DNA of 64,000 nt from Synechococcus sp. GreenBA-s (GCF_024345855.1 NZ_JAGQBX010000003.1:40428-104427); one strand, 5' to 3'. Shown: positions 21,804 to 31,595, counted from the stretch's first letter. Numbers and translations: made by a program. Notes: generated from the sequence alone by a model not told the origin.

Positions 21804-23518
21804 GGCAGCAGATCCAGCCAGCACTGGCGCCGCTCCCTGGCCTCGGGCGTGGCCTGGGGGTCCTCCTCCAGGGTCCAGCGCTCGGTGCGGGCGGGCTGGG
21901 AGCGCAGGGTCAGCGCGCGCAGCTGGCCGCGGCGGCAGATCAGCAGCTCCTGGGCCTGGCCGGGGGCCAGGCCGGGGCCCAGCTGCTCGGGCTTCCGCAG
22001 GCGCCGGCCCTCCAGGGCCAGCAGCTCATCGCCCACCATCACGCCGGCCGCCTCGGCGGGGCCATCGCGGTGCACCCGGCTGGCCGTGAGCTCACCGGCC
22101 TCGCGGCGGGCCACCAGGCCGATCCAGGGGTGGGACGCCGCCACGGGAGTGAGCTGCAGGCCCACCGTGCCCAGGTAGCCGTCCAGGTCAGGATCCTCCA
22201 GCCCCTCCAGCCAGGCGGGCAGCAGCGCGGAGAGATCGGGCGCCACGGCGGCGAAGGCCGCCAGCAGATCCGCTTCGCGGTAACCCCGGCCCCACTGGCC
22301 CAGCTCCTGCCACAGCCCCCGCAGCACCGCCGCCAGGCAGGAGCCCTGGCGGTGCAGGTGCAGATCGAGCACCAGGGCCAGCACGGCGCCCTTGAGGTAG
22401 TAGCTGATCTGGCTGTCGGCCGCGTAGGCATCGGCGCGGTAGAGCTTCACCCAGGCCTCCTGGCTGCTGTCGCGCAGGCTCTGAACGCTGCGGCCCGGGG
22501 TGAGCCGGTAACGGCTGAGGTCCTCCCCCAGGTCGTTCAGGAGGTCCGCCGCGGAGGAGCGCCCCGCCAGCAGCGGCAGGAACTGGTCGAGGTAGCTGGT
22601 GATCCCCTCGGCGAACCACAGCGTCGGCACGATCGGCGGGCGCTGGTAGTCGATCGGTGTGAGCTCGGCGGGCCGCAGCCGCCGCACGTTCCACTGGTGC
22701 AGGTATTCGTGGCCGAACAGCTGCAGCAGCTTGCGCAGGCCGTTCGGCGTCTCCAGGGCGCGCCTCCCGTAGACGAGCACGGTGCCGTGGTCGTGTTCCA
22801 GGCCGCCGTAGCCGTCGTCGGTGAGGTGCAGCACCACCAGGTAGTCGCGGCAGGGCGGCGGCCCGGAGCCCATCAGACGGCAACAGCTCTCCGCCACTGC
22901 CGCCACGGCATCGAGCAGGGCGGGGAAGCGCTCGAGCAGCCAGTCGCCCTGCTCCGGCGTGCCTCCCCAGGTGACCCAGCGGTGCGGCACCCCCCGCACC
23001 TCAAAGCGGTGCTCCCGGTGGGGGCCCACCTCCAGGGGGCTGTCGACCAGGGCATCGAAGTCGGGGGCCAGCCAGCTGCCATCGGCCTGCTCCGGCAGGG
23101 TGAGGAAAGGCCGCCAGCCCTCGGGCAGCTCCAGCCGCAGCCGATGCGGCGACCAGCGCTCCCCCTCCAGCTCCAGCACCACAGCCGCCAGGGCCAGAAA
23201 GCCGTGCTCACTGTCCAGATGGCAGGTGCGCACAGTGAGCTCGTTGGCCATCACCCGGTAGCGGATCTCCAGCTCGCCGGCGGAGGGATCACAGTCCAGC
23301 TCCCAGGAGGAGGGTTCCAGCCGCCGCAGCGCCAGGCGCCGCTGGCCCTGGTGCGCCTCCAGGCCCTCCAGCTGGCGCACGTAGTCGCGGATCAGGTAGG
23401 AGCCGGGGGTCCAGGCCGGCAGCCGCAGCCGCAGCACTGGCGTGCGAGACACCAGGCGCAGGCTCACCTCCACCAGGTGCCGGTGGGGGGCCTGAAGATT
23501 CAGGAGCAGGTCAACCAC
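21797..23518 (-). CDS. M61 family glycyl aminopeptidase-like metallopeptidase with PDZ domain
   Basis: The 573-residue protein has an N-terminal beta domain, a thermolysin-like catalytic domain with zinc motif HEYLH (FGHEYLHQWNVRRLRP), and a C-terminal PDZ-like segment (VHRDGPAEAAGVMVGDELLALEG). This is the M61 glycyl aminopeptidase architecture. No clear signal peptide is visible with the GTG start at 23518. It lies between ycf35 and the amidase gene, all on one strand. Confidence 0.9.
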   Translation of the reverse strand: MVDLLLNLQAPHRHLVEVSLRLVSRTPVLRLRLPAWTPGSYLIRDYVRQLEGLEAHQGQRRLALRRLEPSSWELDCDPSAGELEIRYRVMANELTVRTCHLDSEHGFLALAAVVLELEGERWSPHRLRLELPEGWRPFLTLPEQADGSWLAPDFDALVDSPLEVGPHREHRFEVRGVPHRWVTWGGTPEQGDWLLERFPALLDAVAAVAESCCRLMGSGPPPCRDYLVVLHLTDDGYGGLEHDHGTVLVYGRRALETPNGLRKLLQLFGHEYLHQWNVRRLRPAELTPIDYQRPPIVPTLWFAEGITSYLDQFLPLLAGRSSAADLLNDLGEDLSRYRLTPGRSVQSLRDSSQEAWVKLYRADAYAADSQISYYLKGAVLALVLDLHLHRQGSCLAAVLRGLWQELGQWGRGYREADLLAAFAAVAPDLSALLPAWLEGLEDPDLDGYLGTVGLQLTPVAASHPWIGLVARREAGELTASRVHRDGPAEAAGVMVGDELLALEGRRLRKPEQLGPGLAPGQAQELLICRRGQLRALTLRSQPARTERWTLEEDPQATPEARERRQCWLDLLPC

Positions 23519-23529
23519 GGGCAGCGCGC

Positions 23530-23874
23530 TCAGGCCACCAGCTCGACCCGGGCCCGGGGAAACTCCCGGGCGGCCTCGCGCAGGGCCAGGCGGGTGGCGT
23601 AGGCGCGGGTGATGCGGCCGATCAGCTGCTGCAGGGGGCGGGAGCGCCCCAAACGCTGCAGATCGCCCACCAAGGCCAGGCTGCCGTCGCCCTGGGGCCG
23701 CCAGCCGAGCTGCTCACCCTCACCGAGGCGCACCCAAAGACTCACGGTGACCCGGTCGTCGGCGAAGCCCCGCAGGCTGCCACCCCGCTGGGGGTCCAGT
23801 CCCAGATCCTGCAGGGCCTCCGCCAGCAGGTCGGCGTCGCGGAGGACGGTGGGCAGGATGGAGAGATGGGACAT
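23530..23874 (-). CDS. ycf35: Ycf35 / DUF1257 protein
   Basis: The 114-residue protein begins MSHLSILPTVLRDADLLAEAL, the characteristic start of the Ycf35 (DUF1257) family shared by cyanobacteria and algal plastids. Its function is unknown. The start lies only 7 bases from the divergent purN start, so the two promoters must sit inside the opposite genes or the starts are misplaced. Confidence 0.88.
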   Translation of the reverse strand: MSHLSILPTVLRDADLLAEALQDLGLDPQRGGSLRGFADDRVTVSLWVRLGEGEQLGWRPQGDGSLALVGDLQRLGRSRPLQQLIGRITRAYATRLALREAAREFPRARVELVA

Positions 23875-23881
23875 GGAGGCG

Positions 23882-24577
23882 ATGCCCGCTTTGGTAGACC
23901 CTAGCGATCCGGGCCTGGCCGTCCAGTGGCCGTTGCCACCGCAGCAGCCGATCCATCCGGGGGATGGGGAGGAGCCCGGGGCGTCGAGCACCGACCGGAG
24001 ACTGCGTCTGGGGGTGATGGCCTCCGGCAACGGCAGCAACTTCGAGGCCCTGGTGGGGGCCTGCCGCCGTGGTGAGCTGGCCGCCGAGGTGGTGCTGCTC
24101 GCCGTCAACAAACCAGGCTGCGGCGCCGTGGCGAGGGCCGAGCGGCTCGGCATCCCCATCCAGCTGCACGACCACCGCCAGGCCGCCAGCCGCGAGGGCC
24201 TCGACGACGCCCTGGCCGCCAGCTTCAGGGCCGTCAACGCCGATCTGGTGGTGATGGCGGGCTGGATGCGCATCGTCACCCAGCGCCTGATCGACGCCTT
24301 CCCCGATCGGCTGGTGAACATCCACCCCTCGCTGCTGCCGAGCTTCCGGGGGGTGGATGGCGTGGGTCAGGCCCTGGCGGCGGGAGTCACCCTCACTGGC
24401 TGCACGGCCCACCTGGTGCGGCTGGAGGTGGATGGTGGGCCGATCCTGGTGCAGGCCGCGGTGCCGGTGGTGGCCGGCGAGGATCGCGCCGCCCTGGCCC
24501 GCCGCATCCAGGCGCAGGAGCACCGCATCCTTCCCCTGGCCGTGCAGCTGGCAGGGGAACGGCTGGGGCTGCTCTAG
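23882..24577 (+). CDS. purN: Phosphoribosylglycinamide formyltransferase
   Basis: PurN formylates GAR with 10-formyl-tetrahydrofolate in purine synthesis. The core reads LRLGVMASGNGSNFEALV, DLVVMAGWMRIVTQ, NIHPSLLPSFRG with the catalytic Asn-His pair, and a late GCTAHLVRLEVDGGPI. The 231-residue form carries about 45 extra, Pro-rich N-terminal residues before the first strand. The ATG at 23873 is an alternative that would overlap the ycf35 start codon. Confidence 0.93.
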   Translation: MPALVDPSDPGLAVQWPLPPQQPIHPGDGEEPGASSTDRRLRLGVMASGNGSNFEALVGACRRGELAAEVVLLAVNKPGCGAVARAERLGIPIQLHDHRQAASREGLDDALAASFRAVNADLVVMAGWMRIVTQRLIDAFPDRLVNIHPSLLPSFRGVDGVGQALAAGVTLTGCTAHLVRLEVDGGPILVQAAVPVVAGEDRAALARRIQAQEHRILPLAVQLAGERLGLL

Positions 24578-24583
24578 CCCCGC

Positions 24584-25648
24584 TCAGGGGTAGAAGGGCA
24601 GCAGCGGCAGGCCCGTCTCGGCCGGCAGGCCCGCCAGCAGGTTGAGGCACTGCACCCCCTGGCCAGCCTGGCCCTTGATCATGTTGTCGATCGCGCTCAT
24701 CACGATCAGCTGGCCCGTGCGCGGATCCACCTGCACCGAGAGGAGGGCCCGGTTGGTCTGGCGCACCCACTTGGTGGAGGGATAGGTCCCCACCGGCAGC
24801 ACGCGCACGCAGGGGGCCTTGCGGTAGGCCGCCTCCAGCAGGGTGGTGCAGTCGTCGGCGCTGAGGCCCGGATCCTTGAGGCGGCCATACACCGTGGCCA
24901 GCAGGCCCCGCACCATCGGAATCAGGTGGGGCGTGAATTGCAGCTGCACCGCCTGACCGGCGGCGCGGCCGCAGAGCTGCTCGATCTCGCTGGTGTGGCG
25001 GTGGCCCACCACCCCGTAGGGGGCCACCCCCTCGGAGGCCTCGGCCAGCAGCAGGTGCTCCTTGGCGGCGCGGCCGCCGCCGCTGGTGCCGGTCTTGGCG
25101 TCGACGACGATGCCGCCGGTCTCGATCAGCCCCTGCTTGAGAAAGGGGGTGAGGGCCAGCAGGCTGGCGGTGGGGAAACAGCCGGGGGCCGCCACCAGCC
25201 GGGCCGGGCGGATCCGCTCCTCCTCCCACTCCACCAGGCCGTAGACGGCCTCGGCGCAGAGGTCTGCGTCGCTGCGGGGGAACTGGCGGGCCTCGGAGGC
25301 GTACACCTCCTGCCACTGGGCCAGGGAGCTGTAGCGGTAGTCAGCCGAGAGATCGACGACCTTGACGCCGCGCTCCAGCAGGCCGGGCACGAGGGTGGAG
25401 GCCAGGCCGTTGGGCAGGCTCAGCACCGCCAGGTCGGCGGCCTCGGCGATGGCGTCCATCTCAGGGCTGCGCACCACCGGATCGCCGGGCAGGGGCAGAA
25501 AGGGGGTCAGCTCGCTCCAGCGCTTGCCGCTGCTGCGCTCACCCCCCAGGTAGGTCACGGTGAGGCTGGGATGGCCCTGCAGGAGGCGCAGGGTCTGGAG
25601 GCCGCCGTAGCCGGTGGCTCCGATCACGGCGACGCGCTGGCTGGCCAT
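24584..25648 (-). CDS. argC: N-acetyl-gamma-glutamyl-phosphate reductase
   Basis: ArgC reduces N-acetylglutamyl-phosphate to the semialdehyde in arginine synthesis. The 354-residue protein has an N-terminal NADP fold (VAVIGATGYGGLQTLRLL), the catalytic cysteine in LVAAPGCFPTASLLAL, the histidine in VGHRHTSEIEQ, and the late DNMIKGQAGQ motif. The start MASQRVAVIG replaces a longer frame beginning in the ribBA promoter region. It ends 6 bases from the convergent purN stop. Confidence 0.96.
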   Translation of the reverse strand: MASQRVAVIGATGYGGLQTLRLLQGHPSLTVTYLGGERSSGKRWSELTPFLPLPGDPVVRSPEMDAIAEAADLAVLSLPNGLASTLVPGLLERGVKVVDLSADYRYSSLAQWQEVYASEARQFPRSDADLCAEAVYGLVEWEEERIRPARLVAAPGCFPTASLLALTPFLKQGLIETGGIVVDAKTGTSGGGRAAKEHLLLAEASEGVAPYGVVGHRHTSEIEQLCGRAAGQAVQLQFTPHLIPMVRGLLATVYGRLKDPGLSADDCTTLLEAAYRKAPCVRVLPVGTYPSTKWVRQTNRALLSVQVDPRTGQLIVMSAIDNMIKGQAGQGVQCLNLLAGLPAETGLPLLPFYP

Positions 25649-25749
25649 GCCGAAGGCTCGGGAACGGCTGACTGTACCGGGCTTTATAAAAGTGACAGCC
25701 CCACCCATCCCCGGGTGGCGTTGGTCCGCCCCCCCTGCCGAGCCCGCCC

Positions 25750-27483
25750 TTGAGCGCCAGCCCCTCCAGCACCCCCAGCGCCACGGACGCCAGCCCAGCC
25801 GCCAGCGGTGGCGGTGCGATCGCCTTCGACTCGATCGCCGACGGGCTGGCCGCGATCCGCAACGGCGAGATGGTGGTCGTCGTGGACGACGAGAACCGCG
25901 AGAACGAGGGCGACCTGATCTGCGCCGCCCAGTTCGCCACCCCCGAGCAGATCAACTTCATGGCCACCGAGGCCCGGGGCCTGATCTGCCTGGCGATGGA
26001 GGGCGAGCGGCTCGACGCCCTGGAGCTGCCGCTGATGGTGGCCCGCAACACCGACGAGAACCAGACCGCCTTCACCGTCAGCGTCGACGCCGGCCCGGAA
26101 AACGGCGTATCCACGGGCATCTCCGCCGAGGACCGGGCCCGCACGATCCAGGTGGCGATCCATCCGGCCACCCAGCCGGCGGACCTGCGTCGCCCCGGCC
26201 ACATCTTCCCGCTGCGGGCACGGCCCGGTGGGGTGCTCAAGCGCGCCGGCCACACCGAGTCGGCCGTTGACCTTTCGCGCCTGGCCGGCCTGTACCCCGC
26301 CGGGGTGATCTGCGAGATCCAGAACGTCGACGGTTCGATGGCGCGGCTGCCCCAGCTGGTGGCCTACGCCCGCCGCCATGGGCTGCGCCTGATCAACATC
26401 GCCGATCTGATCCGCTACCGGCTCGACACCGAGCGGTTCGTGCGGCGCCAGGCCGAGGCCGCCCTGCCCAGCGCCTTCGGCGAGTTCCGGGCCATCGGCT
26501 ACCGCAACGAGCTCGACGGCAGCGAACACGTCGCCATCGTCAAGGGCCATCCCGAAACCGCCACGGCTCCGGTGCTGGTGCGGGTGCACAGCGAATGCCT
26601 CACCGGCGATGCCTTCGGCTCGCTGCGCTGCGACTGCCGGCCCCAGCTGGAAGCCGCCCTGCGCATGGTCGAGGCCGCCGGCGAGGGGGTGGTGGTGTAT
26701 CTGCGCCAGGAGGGGCGCGGCATCGGCCTGATCAACAAGCTGCGGGCCTATTCGCTCCAGGACGGCGGCCTCGACACGGTGGAGGCCAACGAACGGCTCG
26801 GCTTCCCCGCCGATCTGCGCAGCTACGGCGTGGGGGCCCAGATCCTCAGCGACCTGGGCGTGCATCGGCTGCGGCTGATCACCAACAACCCCCGCAAGAT
26901 CGCCGGGCTCGGCGGCTACGGGCTGCAGGTGGAAGACCGGGTGCCGCTGGTGATGGACCCTGGCTTCCACAACGCCGACTACCTGCAGACCAAGCAGGAC
27001 AAGCTGGGCCACTTGATGGAGACCCCAAGCCGCAACGGCCCCGGCCACGGCGCGGCCCCGGTACTTACCGCGCCGCCCAGCTGCCGCCTCGGTCCGGCGG
27101 CGGTGCTGGCCTGGCAGTGGGGCGGGGAAGGGGAACTGGAGCCCACTGAGCTCACCGCCCACTGGCAGGAGCTGCGCGGCTGGGCCGCGGATCAGGGCTT
27201 GGACCTCGAGCTGGAGGAGCACCCACGGGTGCTGGCGCTGCTGGATCAGCCCAGCCTGGCGGTGCTGTTGACGGGCAGCTCCGAGTCCGGGCTGGCGGAG
27301 GCCCTACACCGCCTGGCCACCTGGCCCACCACCGCCAGCGTGAGCCTGCTGCTGGCCCCCGACAGCCAGCGCACCACCCACCCCAGCAACACGCTGGAAG
27401 CCCAACGGCGGCCCCTGGTGGAACTCACCGCCGAGCAGCCGGCGCTGCGCATGGCACCGGGCACGCTGATCCGCTGGTGCTGA
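25750..27483 (+). CDS. ribBA: Bifunctional DHBP synthase / GTP cyclohydrolase II
   Basis: RibBA makes both precursors for riboflavin. The N-terminal RibB half carries [17 protein letters not shown] and [14 protein letters not shown]. The RibA half carries the zinc motif [17 protein letters not shown] and [13 protein letters not shown]. The start is TTG at 25750; no better start exists before the first motif. After residue 420 there is a ~155-residue extension with no motif I recognise. The short upstream gap contains TTTATAAA (about 25682), a plausible -10 element, and no FMN riboswitch. Confidence 0.95.
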   Translation: MSASPSSTPSATDASPAASGGGAIAFDSIADGLAAIRNGEMVVVVDDENRENEGDLICAAQFATPEQINFMATEARGLICLAMEGERLDALELPLMVARNTDENQTAFTVSVDAGPENGVSTGISAEDRARTIQVAIHPATQPADLRRPGHIFPLRARPGGVLKRAGHTESAVDLSRLAGLYPAGVICEIQNVDGSMARLPQLVAYARRHGLRLINIADLIRYRLDTERFVRRQAEAALPSAFGEFRAIGYRNELDGSEHVAIVKGHPETATAPVLVRVHSECLTGDAFGSLRCDCRPQLEAALRMVEAAGEGVVVYLRQEGRGIGLINKLRAYSLQDGGLDTVEANERLGFPADLRSYGVGAQILSDLGVHRLRLITNNPRKIAGLGGYGLQVEDRVPLVMDPGFHNADYLQTKQDKLGHLMETPSRNGPGHGAAPVLTAPPSCRLGPAAVLAWQWGGEGELEPTELTAHWQELRGWAADQGLDLELEEHPRVLALLDQPSLAVLLTGSSESGLAEALHRLATWPTTASVSLLLAPDSQRTTHPSNTLEAQRRPLVELTAEQPALRMAPGTLIRWC

Positions 27484-27514
27484 GCTGATCGGCGAGGAGA
27501 GCTCGCCGATCAGC
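27484..27514. terminator. Perfect 13-bp hairpin between convergent ribBA and cyclophilin genes
   Basis: GCTGATCGGCGAG pairs perfectly with CTCGCCGATCAGC around a 5-base loop, starting right after the ribBA stop. It probably serves both genes. A T-run is lacking. Confidence 0.55.
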
Positions 27515-27542
27515 CCTCGATGGTGATCAGCCCTCGATGGTG
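27509..27542. repeat. 17-bp tandem duplication at cyclophilin 3' end
   Basis: The unit GATCAGCCCTCGATGGT occurs twice head to tail, so the sequence for the last residues (ValThrIleGlu-Gly-stop on the minus strand) is repeated after the stop codon. It looks like a recent slippage or duplication event that lengthened the 3' untranslated region. Confidence 0.85.
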
Positions 27543-27967
27543 ACCTTGTTGATGCGGGTGCCGTTCTTCAGGGCCATCACCACATCCAGGTTGCCGGTGA
27601 GGCCGAACACGGTGTGCACGCCATCGAGGTGGGGCTGGGCCTCATGGCAGATGTAGAACTGCGAGCCACCGGTGTTGCGGCCGGCGTGGGCCATGGCCAG
27701 GGTGCCGGCCTGGTGCTTCTGGGCATTGATCTCGCAGTCGATCTGGTAGCCGGGACCGCCGGTGCCGGCGACGCCGCGGGCGCCCTCGCGGCTGTTGGGG
27801 CAACCGCCCTGGGCCATGAAGCCCGGGATCACGCGGTGGAAGGCCAGACCGTCGTAGAAGCCGTCCTTGGCGAGCTTCACGAAGTTGGCCACGGTGTTCG
27901 GTGCGTCGGCGTCGAACAGCTCCAGTTCGATGCGGCCGGCATCGGTGTCCATCACGGCCTTGGTCAC
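27527..27967 (-). CDS. Peptidyl-prolyl cis-trans isomerase, cyclophilin type
   Basis: The 146-residue cytoplasmic-type cyclophilin has [15 protein letters not shown], the active-site FHR/MAQGG core, and [18 protein letters not shown]. The GTG at 27967 ([11 protein letters not shown]) matches the usual N terminus; TTG at 27982 and ATG at 27952 are alternatives. The last codons and stop are tandemly duplicated in DNA just outside the gene. Confidence 0.93.
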   Translation of the reverse strand: MTKAVMDTDAGRIELELFDADAPNTVANFVKLAKDGFYDGLAFHRVIPGFMAQGGCPNSREGARGVAGTGGPGYQIDCEINAQKHQAGTLAMAHAGRNTGGSQFYICHEAQPHLDGVHTVFGLTGNLDVVMALKNGTRINKVTIEG

Positions 27968-28130
27968 GGCTGCGTCCTGCAAACGACACCAAGTATGCGT
28001 GTCGCCCCGCAGGGGCCGGGGCCGCCGCAGAGACGGAGGTCGTCGGCATCACCGCCGCGCCCCATCAGCGGCGATCGCCGTCCGGTAGAACGGATTCACT
28101 GCCCGTGGGGATCGCCCCGCCCCAACGCCG

Positions 28131-29039
28131 ATGAGCTTCAGCCCCGGTCTCGACCTCACCCAGGCCCGTCTCGGGGTGCTCGGCGGCAGCGGGCTGTACG
28201 CCATGGAGGGCCTGGAGGACATCCAGGAGATCAGCGTCGACACCCCCTTCGGCCCGCCCTCCGACAGCCTGCGGCTCGGACGCCTCGGCGCCATGGAGGT
28301 GGTGTTCCTGGCGCGCCATGGCCGCCACCACAGCTTCACCCCCTCCGAGGTGCCCTACCGGGCCAACATCTGGGCCCTGCGCTCCCTCGGCGTGCGCTGG
28401 ATCCTCTCCCCCTCGGCGGTGGGCTCGCTGCAGCCGCAGGTGCGCCCGCTGGACATGGTGGTGCCCGATCAGTTCATCGATCGCACCCACCAGCGCCCCC
28501 TCAGCTTCTTCGGCGAGGGCGCCGTGGCCCACGTGGCCCTCGCCGATCCCTTCTGCCCCACCCTCAGCCGCCTGCTGGCGGATGTGGCCGACAGCCTGAT
28601 GCCCGAGGGCCGCAACCTGCACCGCGGCGGCACCTACCTGTGCATGGAGGGTCCGGCCTTCTCGACCCGGGCTGAGTCGAACGTCTACCGCAGCTGGGGC
28701 TGTGCGGTGATCGGCATGACTAACCACACCGAGGCACGGCTGGCCCGGGAGGCGGAGATCGCCTACGCCACCCTCGCCATGGCCACCGACTACGACTGCT
28801 GGCACACCGACCACGACAGCGTCAGCGTGGAGATGGTGATCGGCAACCTGCGCAGCAACGCCGAGCTGGCCCAGCAGATCGTGCGCACCACCGCCGAGCG
28901 CATCGCCGCCCAGCGCCCCGCCAGCAGCGCCCACTCGGCCCTGCGCGATGCCCTGATGACCCCCAAGGACCAGGTGCCGCTGGAGACCCGCCGCAAGCTC
29001 GACCTGTTCACGGCCCCCTACTGGGGCGAGCTGAGCTGA
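28131..29039 (+). CDS. mtnP: S-methyl-5'-thioadenosine phosphorylase
   Basis: MtnP splits methylthioadenosine into adenine and methylthioribose-1-phosphate in methionine salvage. The 302-residue protein has LGVLGGSGLYAM with the phosphate loop, FLARHGRHHSFTPSEV, PYRANIWALRSLGV and CMEGPAFSTRAES, all standard for the MTAP/PNP family. It stands alone, 92 bases beyond the convergent hairpin with murQ. The close relative purine nucleoside phosphorylase is a less likely reading. Confidence 0.93.
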   Translation: MSFSPGLDLTQARLGVLGGSGLYAMEGLEDIQEISVDTPFGPPSDSLRLGRLGAMEVVFLARHGRHHSFTPSEVPYRANIWALRSLGVRWILSPSAVGSLQPQVRPLDMVVPDQFIDRTHQRPLSFFGEGAVAHVALADPFCPTLSRLLADVADSLMPEGRNLHRGGTYLCMEGPAFSTRAESNVYRSWGCAVIGMTNHTEARLAREAEIAYATLAMATDYDCWHTDHDSVSVEMVIGNLRSNAELAQQIVRTTAERIAAQRPASSAHSALRDALMTPKDQVPLETRRKLDLFTAPYWGELS

Positions 29040-29067
29040 AGGCAACGGCGGAGTCCGCAGGACGGGG

Positions 29068-29088
29068 TGAGCCGCCCAGCGCGGCTCA
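29068..29088. terminator. Hairpin between convergent mtnP and murQ
   Basis: TGAGCCGC-CCAGC-GCGGCTCA is a perfect 8-bp stem with a 5-base loop, located where mtnP and murQ converge; its right arm includes the murQ stop codon. It has no T-run. Confidence 0.5.
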
Positions 29089-30015
29089 GGCCTCGAGCGC
29101 CCGGCGCAGCAGGCCACCCGCCGAATCCAGGCGCCGGCGCCCCTCCTCGGGCTCCAGGCCGGTGAGGGCCACCAGCAGCGCCAGCTTCACGGAGCCGCCG
29201 CTGCGCTCCAGCAGGGCCGCACCCTCCGTGCGCTCCACCCCGGCCAGGTCGGCGAGGATGCCCAGGGCCCGGTCTTCGAGCTTGCTGTTGGTCACCGCCA
29301 CGTCGACCATGCGGTTGGCGTAGACCTTGCCCAGGCGCACCATCACGCCGGTGGAAAGGATGTTGAGGGCCATCTTGGTGGCGGTGCCCGCCTTGAGCCG
29401 CGTCGACCCGGCCAGCAGCTCGGGACCGGTGAGCAGGCGGATCTCGATGTCGCTGGCCATGGGCACCTGCTCGGTGCTGACGCAGGCCATCGCCACCGTG
29501 AGCGCCCCGAGGGAGCGGGCGTAGGCCAGGCCGCCATGGACGTAGGGGGTGGTGCCACCGGCGGCGATCCCCACCAGCGCATCTGCGCCGCTGAAACCGC
29601 GGGCCTCCAGGTCGGCGCGGCCGCCCTCGGCCAGATCCTCCAGGCCCTCGGAGCTGCGCAGCAGGGCGGGGGCGCCGCCGGCCAGCACCCCCTGCACCAG
29701 CTCCGGCGGGGTGCAGAAGGTGGGCGGGCACTCGGCAGCATCGAGCACCCCCAGGCGCCCGGAGGTGCCGGCACCCAGGTAGAACAACCGGCCGCCCTGG
29801 CGCAGCCGCTCGGCGATCGCCTCGATGGCGGCGGTGAGGCCTTCGGCGGCGCCGGCCAGGGCCTCCTGGGGGCGGCGGTCCTCGTCGATGAACAGCCGCA
29901 CGAGCTGGGCGGTCTCGAGCCGGTCAAGCTCGCTGCTGCGGGGGTTGGGCTGTTCGGTGAGCAGGTGGCCGCGGCTGGAGCTGCCGCTGGCGGCGGAGAA
30001 CGGGGTTCCGCTCAC
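29086..30015 (-). CDS. murQ: N-acetylmuramic acid 6-phosphate etherase
   Basis: MurQ removes the lactyl ether from MurNAc-6-phosphate during peptidoglycan recycling. The 309-residue SIS-domain protein has RLFYLGAGTSGRLGVLDAAECPPTF, a Glu-containing helix and DALVGIAAGGTTPYVHGGL. The GTG start overlaps the stop of the DUF3110 gene as GTGA, so translation is coupled. Confidence 0.95.
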   Translation of the reverse strand: MSGTPFSAASGSSSRGHLLTEQPNPRSSELDRLETAQLVRLFIDEDRRPQEALAGAAEGLTAAIEAIAERLRQGGRLFYLGAGTSGRLGVLDAAECPPTFCTPPELVQGVLAGGAPALLRSSEGLEDLAEGGRADLEARGFSGADALVGIAAGGTTPYVHGGLAYARSLGALTVAMACVSTEQVPMASDIEIRLLTGPELLAGSTRLKAGTATKMALNILSTGVMVRLGKVYANRMVDVAVTNSKLEDRALGILADLAGVERTEGAALLERSGGSVKLALLVALTGLEPEEGRRRLDSAGGLLRRALEA

Positions 30016-30464
30016 AGCAGGCCCTCAAGCCGGCGGCGGAAGTCCTCCAGCTCGGCATCGCCGCTGCTGATCGGACCGTCCTGGGGCGCTTCGGCGGCTG
30101 AGCCACTCACCAGGGTGGCGCCACCGGCCTGGGTCTCGCCGTCCTCCCGTTCCTGCCAGCTGGTGACGTCCATGTTCTTCTCGGGCGGCGCGATCAGCAG
30201 CCGCTCCTCCGGCGACTGGGGCAGGAAGCCGGCCGGCACGAAGCGGGCCTGATAGCCCGCCTGGGTGCAGAACTGCTCCATCTCGACCCGGTCGAGGGCC
30301 TCCACCGTGGGCAGCGGGAAGTCCTGGGCCTCCAGCAGACCGGCGTAACGCTCGGCGTCGTCGCGGTCTTCGAACAGCAGTACCACCGTGCTTCCGTTCA
30401 ATTCGAGCGAGTGGATTCCCTCGTTGTCGCTCCCGGCATCGAAGAGCAGGACATGCACCGGCAT
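30012..30464 (-). CDS. DUF3110-like protein
   Basis: The 150-residue soluble protein begins MPVHVLLFDAGSDNEGIHSLEL. It has a ferredoxin-like core (VVLLFEDRDDAERYAGLLEAQDF) followed by an acidic, disordered tail. The head matches the cyanobacterial and plastid DUF3110 family of unknown role. It is translationally coupled to murQ. Start chosen at MPVHV because upstream residues belong to the intergenic region. Confidence 0.78.
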   Translation of the reverse strand: MPVHVLLFDAGSDNEGIHSLELNGSTVVLLFEDRDDAERYAGLLEAQDFPLPTVEALDRVEMEQFCTQAGYQARFVPAGFLPQSPEERLLIAPPEKNMDVTSWQEREDGETQAGGATLVSGSAAEAPQDGPISSGDAELEDFRRRLEGLL

Positions 30465-30584
30465 GGCGGAGGGCGATGGAGGGCTCCGCCAGTGTCTCAC
30501 CGATCGCCGATCTCTTGGCGGCGATCGGTATGGCGGCAGTGGGTGTGCCTGCAGTCAGTGTGGCGGCAGCCAGTGTGCCGGCGT

Positions 30585-31595
30585 TCAGGCCTGCTCTTCG
30601 GCCGCCAGCTGCTGGAGCCGCCCGTAGAGGGCCTCCTCCACCTCGCTGAGCTCAGCGGGCACCACCAGCCGGATCTCCACCAGCTGGTCGCCCCGCTCCG
30701 TGCCGCGCTCCAGACCCCGGCCCCGCAGCCGCAGCAGGCGGCCGCTGGAGGAGCCGGGCGGCACCCGCAGCTGCACGGGCCCCTGCAGGGTGGGCACCAC
30801 CGCCAGGCAGCCCAGGGCGCCATCGGCCGGCGCCAGCTCCAGCTGATAGAGAACCCGCAGGCCATCGATGCGCAGACCCTCCGGCGTGCGCACCCGCAGC
30901 TGCAGGAAGTGGTCGGCGCCACCGGGGGCCACGCCCGCCAGCCGCAGCCGCCAGCCATCGCCGGCGAGGGGCGGGGTCCAGACCTCCAGCGCGGTGCCGT
31001 CCGCCAGCTCCAGCTCGACCCGCTCGCCGGCCAGGGCCTGCTCGGGGCTGAGCTCCACCAGGGTCTCCTGATCCGTGGCGGCCACCACCGGCGGCGGCGC
31101 GGGGGCCGCGGCGGTGACGGAACCGCCAGCCGGCGACTCCGCCGCTGGCCGGGTCCGGGCCTGGGCGGCTCCCGGATCCGCATCGCCCTGCCAGGCACCC
31201 TCGGGCCCGTCCGCCTCGGACGCCTCCGAGCCCGCCCAAGCGCCGTCGGCTGGCCGCGGGGCCCGGCGGCGACGACCGAACAGCCCATCGAGGTAGTCCT
31301 CGAAGGCGGGGAAGCCCGAGGCAAAGGGATCGAGACCGGCGGCGGCCTCGGGCCCGGCGAGCCCCTGCTCCCAGGCGGCCCGGCGCGCCGGATCGCTGAG
31401 CACCGCATAGGCCGCATTCACGGCCTTGAAGCGCTCCTCGGCCACCGGGTCGTTGCCGTTGAGGTCGGGGTGCCAGCGGCGCGCCTGCTGGCGGAAGGCC
31501 CGCTTGAGGCTGCCGGCATCGGCGCCGGGCTCCAGGCCGAGCACGGCCCAGAGGTCCGTGGCCTCGCTGAACGACGTACCGGCCCGCATGGGCAT
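30585..31595 (-). CDS. dnaJ: DnaJ-type J-domain co-chaperone
   Basis: The 336-residue protein has an N-terminal J domain (DLWAVLGLEPGADAGSLKRAF, then the HPD motif in RRWHPDLNG). A disordered Ala/Arg linker (about residues 85-150) follows, then a C-terminal substrate-binding region with LRLRGRGLERG. There is no cysteine zinc finger, so it is a type II or CbpA-like J protein. Its start overlaps the dnaK stop by one base, so it is the dedicated partner of the DnaK3-type gene. Confidence 0.9.
   Translation of the reverse strand: MPMRAGTSFSEATDLWAVLGLEPGADAGSLKRAFRQQARRWHPDLNGNDPVAEERFKAVNAAYAVLSDPARRAAWEQGLAGPEAAAGLDPFASGFPAFEDYLDGLFGRRRRAPRPADGAWAGSEASEADGPEGAWQGDADPGAAQARTRPAAESPAGGSVTAAAPAPPPVVAATDQETLVELSPEQALAGERVELELADGTALEVWTPPLAGDGWRLRLAGVAPGGADHFLQLRVRTPEGLRIDGLRVLYQLELAPADGALGCLAVVPTLQGPVQLRVPPGSSSGRLLRLRGRGLERGTERGDQLVEIRLVVPAELSEVEEALYGRLQQLAAEEQA

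Noticed and set aside
25649..25749. FMN riboswitch upstream of ribBA
   Set aside because: The 100-base gap lacks the conserved RFN elements.
27484..27545. Possible CRISPR-like repeat near the cyclophilin end
   Set aside because: Only two adjacent 17-bp copies without spacers; a simple tandem duplication explains it.
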